DNA from: Litomosoides sigmodontis
Taxonomy: Eukaryota; Nematoda; Chromadorea; Rhabditida; Onchocercidae
NCBI GenBank assembly: GCA_963070105.1
Contig: OY718803.1
Location: forward strand, 10,754,327 to 10,818,326
Direction of reading: 5' to 3'
DNA: 64,000 nucleotides
Both the position numbers and the translations under genes were made by a program. Under the pieces are notes generated by a model that saw only the letters and a program-made list of their open reading frames with translations, did no database searches and was not told the origin of the DNA. How positions within the stretch are numbered: the first letter of the stretch is position 1; each line of letters opens with the position of its first letter. This document shows, one piece after another, positions 60,401-64,000 of the stretch.

Positions 60401-61480
60401 GGTGAAATATTCATTGTTCGACAGTCTGTTTAGAAGCTTCACTAAAAAGTAAATTTCTGTTTAGCTGTGCCTCAAAATAAGTCTAAAATAATTCGACTAA
60501 TTTCATTATCGTAAAATTTCAATTTTCCAGAAAAATCTAGAAGCACACCTACTGCAAGCATCTGTGGATGACAATGCATTATTGTCGATTCCATCCGTGT
60601 CTACGTTACAAGGTGCCACATCATGTTCAGTGGTTCCACAACAATATCGAGATCGCGCGAAGGAACGTCGTAATTTGTTCGGGCTAGATCCTAGTGGTCA
60701 GTTTCTTTTTTTTTCTTGGTATTTTTGTTTTTGTGGTTCAAAGTACGAGGTTTTTTTTGAAGAGTGTTTGTTGAAGTTTTGGGTTACAAGTTGCTTACAT
60801 CCTCTGTCACCAAGGAAAATTTTCATTTTTAATTACGTGATTAAAAAACCTGATTTAGCAGTTTTTTACTATTTTTTTCTTGTTCTAATGAAAAATGAAA
60901 GAATTCTATACTTTCCAAGTGCTGCTTCAGGTTTTACAAGTGAAAGTGTTGAAGTTGGAACAGATTATGCGGTTCGGTCTTCAGATATTCCAATCGACGA
61001 CACAAACATAGGAAATAAGTTGTTGAAATCAATGGGTTGGCAAGAAGGAGCAGGAATTGGAAAGAATAACCAAGGTAAAATTTTTTTGCTCATGGAAACC
61101 GAGTTAGTAGAGAAGGAATTTTGAAGTCATAAATACTGGCACGGAACGTTCGTCGCTTGTTTCTGAATATTTTTATCAGTTGCTCATTCGAATTCAGTGT
61201 AATCTGGATATTACATTCTTGAATGAAATATGGCAATGCAAAACTGATTTTAAACTCTTTCTGCTTTATTCATTGCTCATTGGCTTTTGCTTGTTTATTC
61301 ACAAATTCTGTGTAAATAGGTATTTTTTTTATAGGTATCATAGCACCAATAACAACGGAGATGCGGGTGGAAGGAGCAGGGTTAGGTGCGGCTGGTTCAA
61401 GAGTGCTGCACGGTGCGAATGCATCCAGACGAGAAAGAGCGCGTACGTCGATGATGAGTCGTTTTCAGGATTTACAGTAA
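54436..61480 (+). CDS. RBM5/RBM10-type alternative splicing regulator
   Basis: Twenty-one exons join in phase from ATG 54436 to TAA 61478-61480, 910 aa (human RBM5 815, RBM10 930). These nuclear RNA-binding proteins act early in spliceosome assembly to control exon choice. Domains in order: Arg/Ser-rich start (about 20-92), RRM1 (about 128-210; CFGFVEF as RNP1), RanBP2 zinc finger (DWMCAKCTIKNF..CFKC, about 220-246), RRM2 (about 267-350), OCRE domain of tyrosine-rich repeats (YYDPTTGLYYDSNSQYYWD, about 510-556), a C2H2 finger (C735, C738, H751, H758), YRDRAKERR, and a G-patch (NIGNKLLKSMGWQEGAGIGK). Exons: 54436-54494, 54737-54810, 54900-55042, 55157-55309, 55664-55724, 56272-56345, 56711-56824, 56925-57042, 57210-57413, 57606-57731, 57889-57983, 58376-58537, 58674-58800, 58904-59098, 59194-59273, 59394-59585, 59705-59886, 59994-60111, 60531-60696, 60931-61074, 61335-61480. 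The gene has every hallmark domain of the family. Orthology to RBM5 or RBM10 specifically is not decided. Confidence 0.94.
59887..59993 (+). promoter_or_regulatory. Retainable intron with in-frame stop and AATAAA
   Basis: Intron 17 of the RBM5/10 gene is 107 nt. If retained, the frame adds six residues (YGFYA region) and stops at TAG 59903-59905. AATAAA follows at 59978-59983, just before the acceptor. An mRNA ending here would lose the C2H2 finger and the G-patch. Whether it is used is inference. Confidence 0.4.
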
Positions 61481-62429
61481 CTAGAGAGAAGTTAATGTGA
61501 GAGGGAAAGGCGAAGAGTTAATTGGCAATTGTCTCAAAGTTTTAATGGATTTATTTTTGTATTTTTATGTAATTTTGATTCTTTTGAACTGTTTTTTTTG
61601 GCGTAGATATCTTTATGTGCTTGCTTGAAATTCGGCTTGGTCTAAAGTAGGTCAGATGTTGCTTTGCTCACTAACTTCGAGCCAATGTCGTATATACGTG
61701 GCTGTTCACCCAGAAATATTTTTCCCTATTACATCTCGTCAAACTTCGAAATCGATGATTGTAGTGAATGTTGGGGCAGGCATTTATATATTATCTAATT
61801 ATTTAAAAATTTTTTGCAAGAGTATTTTCTTTTACGATTTCAACTTTGGTTAGCTCTTTTTGTTGGAAATTGTATTTCAAAAATGAAAGATGAAGTTGTG
61901 TCTCTTTGTACACATAATCAAATTTGCCATAGTGGATGCTTGGACGGAATAAATGGGAGCAAAATGAAGGGAAGCATTATCAAAAGCTCTGAATGTTGTT
62001 TTTTATCCAATAGTTTTAAAATATATATACACGCATTATAGTTTTAAAAATATTTGTTTCGAATATTTATTTTCAAAATTTGATCAGTTCGTTTTGTTGG
62101 AAATTGTATTGTGAAAATGAAGAGTGTAATTGTGTTTCTTGTACACAAAAGGTCTGATATAACTTGTCGAAGTGAATGTTAGACAAGACAAAATGAAAAC
62201 GGAAATGGAAAGTAAGCATTACCTAGCTTAAAACACCTTTTTTTTTTAGTTTTTAATGTATATACTGTCTAGTACCTAAATTTTTTTTCTGAATTTGAAC
62301 TTTGGTCAAAGTCTGTTCTGTTGGGGAATTTAGCGGAGGAATGAAAAGTAACACCTTTGTTGGAAAGAAGGTGACAACGCATTATAACATTCACCTGAAA
62401 GTGAATTGGTGTGGACTCTGCTTAAGGAA
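61481..62429. other. RBM5/10 3' flank with diverged tandem repeat
   Basis: No gene was found. The first few hundred bases are 3' UTR/flank of the RBM5/10 gene. From about 61830 to 62350 a sequence of about 230 bp is repeated two to three times in diverged form. Confidence 0.6.
61830..62350. repeat. Diverged tandem repeat, period about 230 bp
   Basis: TTTTGTTGGAAATTGTAT occurs near 61858 and 62092, followed in both by similar ATGAA..GTTGTGT..TTGTACACA blocks. A weaker third copy starts near 62318 (CTGTTGGGGAATTT). Copies differ by substitutions and indels. Frames 61656-61853 and 61814-62041 run through it but show no motif. Confidence 0.65.
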
Positions 62430-62725
62430 TGTTTCCGGCTAATTCAGAGGCATGTCACAGTCCCGGGTTTGCGTGCGTCATCCAGTCGTGTCCCTCGCAC
62501 AACTTCAGCCATGAAATATTGTTGCTTCCGTTGGTCACGTCTAAGATCACATGCATAAACCTCAGAACAATTACGCTGCAGTCATGTACACACATTAAGC
62601 ATGGGTATCAGATGACACGCAAGGAATCATCATTGGTACCATTTCTTGGTTGCACTGGTACTGAACCGGTGAGGTGGTCGGTGTTGCATCCAAACCACTT
62701 ACCCACTCAGCTACGATTGCTGTAG
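62430..62725 (-). mobile_element. Candidate tRNA-derived SINE
   Basis: On the minus strand TAGCTGAGTGG (62713-62703) matches the Pol III A box and GGTTCAGTACC (62667-62657) resembles the B box, 46 nt apart start to start as in tRNA genes. The 7-nt segments that would form the acceptor stem do not pair, so it is not a working tRNA gene. The body to about 62430 is GC-richer than the flanks and non-coding. A tRNA pseudogene head plus unrelated body is the plan of a SINE. Target-site duplications and tail were not clearly seen. Confidence 0.45.
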
Positions 62726-62929
62726 CTTGCGCCCTGCAAAAAACGCTTAACTACTTATTCGCTTATCACTTATCTCTTTAATTATTCTGAGAAGTAAAAG
62801 ATTATTTTATTATAGTAAGCCTTATCACAGGCATTTATCACCCGTAGTGCCGCCTCTGTGTACTTTACTTGCAATAAATATTGCTAATTAGTGTGGCACG
62901 AGTGAGAGAAGCCCACTCGTTGTGTATAT

Positions 62930-62953
62930 GCAAATTATTTCGAAATAATTTGC
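62930..62953. repeat. Perfect 24-nt palindrome upstream of glycine-rich gene
   Basis: GCAAATTATTTC is followed directly by its reverse complement. It lies about 280 bp before the ATG of the glycine-rich gene. Related ATGCAAA motifs occur at about 62928, 63091 and 63130, so this may be a promoter-proximal factor-binding cluster. Confidence 0.6.
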
Positions 62954-63176
62954 GTGGAATTTTTTTATTTTTCGGAATTAATTTTGTAAAAATTATTCAA
63001 ATCTTTTAAAAAAATTTGTAAATTATGTAAATTAAATGTGCACTTCTTACAACCTATGTTCTATATAAAATGTGAAATTTTACTACATTATGCAAATTTT
63101 CAAATCACTTTACTTATTCAGTTATATTTATGCAAAAATTATGAGGTATGCTAATTTTGCATGCCACATTGTCCGT

Positions 63177-63184
63177 TATATAAG
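63177..63184 (+). promoter_or_regulatory. TATA box of glycine-rich gene
   Basis: TATATAAG lies 59 bp upstream of the ATG at 63236, in the context CGTTATATAA shared with the small gene at 52344. The short distance implies a 5' UTR of roughly 25-30 nt. Confidence 0.65.
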
Positions 63185-63235
63185 CACTTAGGAAGCTAGC
63201 GTCATTTATTCGTACAGCTTTTTATCTCACGAAGG

Positions 63236-63612
63236 ATGGGTGACACAAGCTGTTATATGGGACCACCCGGGTCAGCTGGCGGTGGTGGTGGTGGAGGAGG
63301 AGGAGGGGGAGGAGGAGGTTATGGTGGAGGCGGTTATGGTGGAGGCGGTTATGGTGGAGGCGCTGGAGGTGGCGGTTACGGCTATCAGCAAGAATATGAT
63401 TATGGAAGTACGTAGAGGATTATTTGAGTGGAAGAAGTTGAAAATTTCAATATTAGAGTAATAATGATTGCAGTGATGATGATGGTATTTAATGATTCAT
63501 TTCAGGTGGTGGTGGTGGCGGCGGTGGCGGAGGCTCTGGCGGTGGTGGCAGTGGTGGAGATGATGGACCAAAGATGCGAGGTGACGTATCCTGCTATCTT
63601 GGTCCCAGATGA
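63236..63612 (+). CDS. Small glycine-rich protein with matching termini
   Basis: Two exons: 63236-63407 and 63506-63612 (TGA), joined in phase 1 at A/GTACGT and TTTCAG, 92 aa. The start is MGDTSCYMGPPGSA, then a 14-Gly run, GGGYGGGGYGGG-type repeats, GYGYQQEYDYG, more Gly with Ser, and the end DDGPKMRGDVSCYLGPR. The N- and C-terminal blocks share the pattern GD-x-SCY-x-GP, leaving one Cys near each end of a flexible core. There is no signal peptide or membrane span. Known Gly/Tyr-rich nematode proteins are structural or antimicrobial, but without a signal peptide secretion is not supported, so I assign no function. AATAAA follows the stop at about 63631. The TATA box 59 bp upstream supports a true promoter. 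Confidence 0.7.
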
Positions 63613-64000
63613 AGGCCACCAAAAAGCCAAATAAACTTTACGTCAAATTTTCCCGATGGCTGCCAAACGCTCATCGCTCTTCCTGTCGAAGAAGCCGATA
63701 ACTGGCTTCATCTATCTTTCCCTACACGTTGACGCATCGAAACAAAGAACGGAATTCAGGCTGACTGATTGATATAACAGTCTTGTAGCTTCCACCTTTG
63801 GCGATGATTTATTGAATAAAAACCTATTGACGTTGTTCTTTGCAATGGCTTTGCTACTTGAAAGGAATGAGCGCTAAGGTGAAATTTCGACAAGGCCAAG
63901 TGCAGCCCCTCTTCTCTCTTCCTCTCTTCTCTCTTCACGCACTCTCCGAAATTTCCAACGAGTCCTGCGGAATTGCTTCAGAAGGTGAGATTTCGGGAAA
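63613..64000. other. 3' flank of glycine-rich gene
   Basis: After AATAAA near 63631 there is no supported gene. The minus-strand frame 63938-63756 starts in a GA-rich low-complexity tract and has no motif. Confidence 0.5.

Noticed and set aside
62650..62725. Functional tRNA gene
   Set aside because: A and B boxes are recognisable, but the acceptor-stem halves do not pair and no clean anticodon arm forms.

Overview
The window looks like nuclear DNA of a nematode, most likely a parasitic clade III (spirurid or filarial) worm. It is AT-rich, with many small exons split by introns of about 90-700 bp. Most 3' splice sites are TTTCAG or TTTTAG, and several start codons lie 0-15 nt after such a site, as expected for spliced-leader trans-splicing. 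The species is an inference; nothing in the sequence names it. No bacterial genes, CRISPR arrays, rRNA genes or intact transposons were seen. All gene models were built by hand by joining exons at GT-AG (twice GC-AG) sites and checking that the reading phase is kept.

Layout. Positions 1-16165 are gene-poor, AT-rich and full of simple repeats, including an uninterrupted AGT tract of about 1.34 kb (7167-8503). At 16166-17494 (-) is a four-exon p24/TMED cargo-receptor gene. Transcribed the other way are a small membrane-protein ORF (18434-18922, +) and, with its start codon touching that ORF's stop codon, a 25-exon SAC3/GANP gene (18923-27098, +). The stretch 27.1-33.2 kb shows no gene. At 33212-34993 (-) is the 3' part of an unrecognised gene, and divergent from it is a Thr/Asn-rich gene with one hydrophobic C-terminal segment (36240-37893, +). 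A 37-bp minisatellite lies at 39493-39965.

Next come NDUFS6 of respiratory complex I (41511-42618, +) and, convergent with it, the spliceosomal kinase PRPF4B (43958-50166, -). A two-exon small gene with a TATA box (52344-52697, +) precedes an RBM5/RBM10-type splicing regulator of 21 exons (54436-61480, +). A tRNA-derived SINE-like segment (about 62430-62725) and a TATA-driven glycine-rich gene (63236-63612, +) close the window.

The large genes serve nuclear RNA handling (PRPF4B and RBM5/10 in splicing, GANP in mRNA export), with a secretory-pathway gene and a mitochondrial gene between them. They look like ordinary housekeeping genes that share a neighbourhood, not a pathway cluster. The less familiar material is the small genes (18434-18922, 36240-37893, 52344-52697, 63236-63612), an intronic stop plus AATAAA in the RBM5/10 gene, and the repeats.
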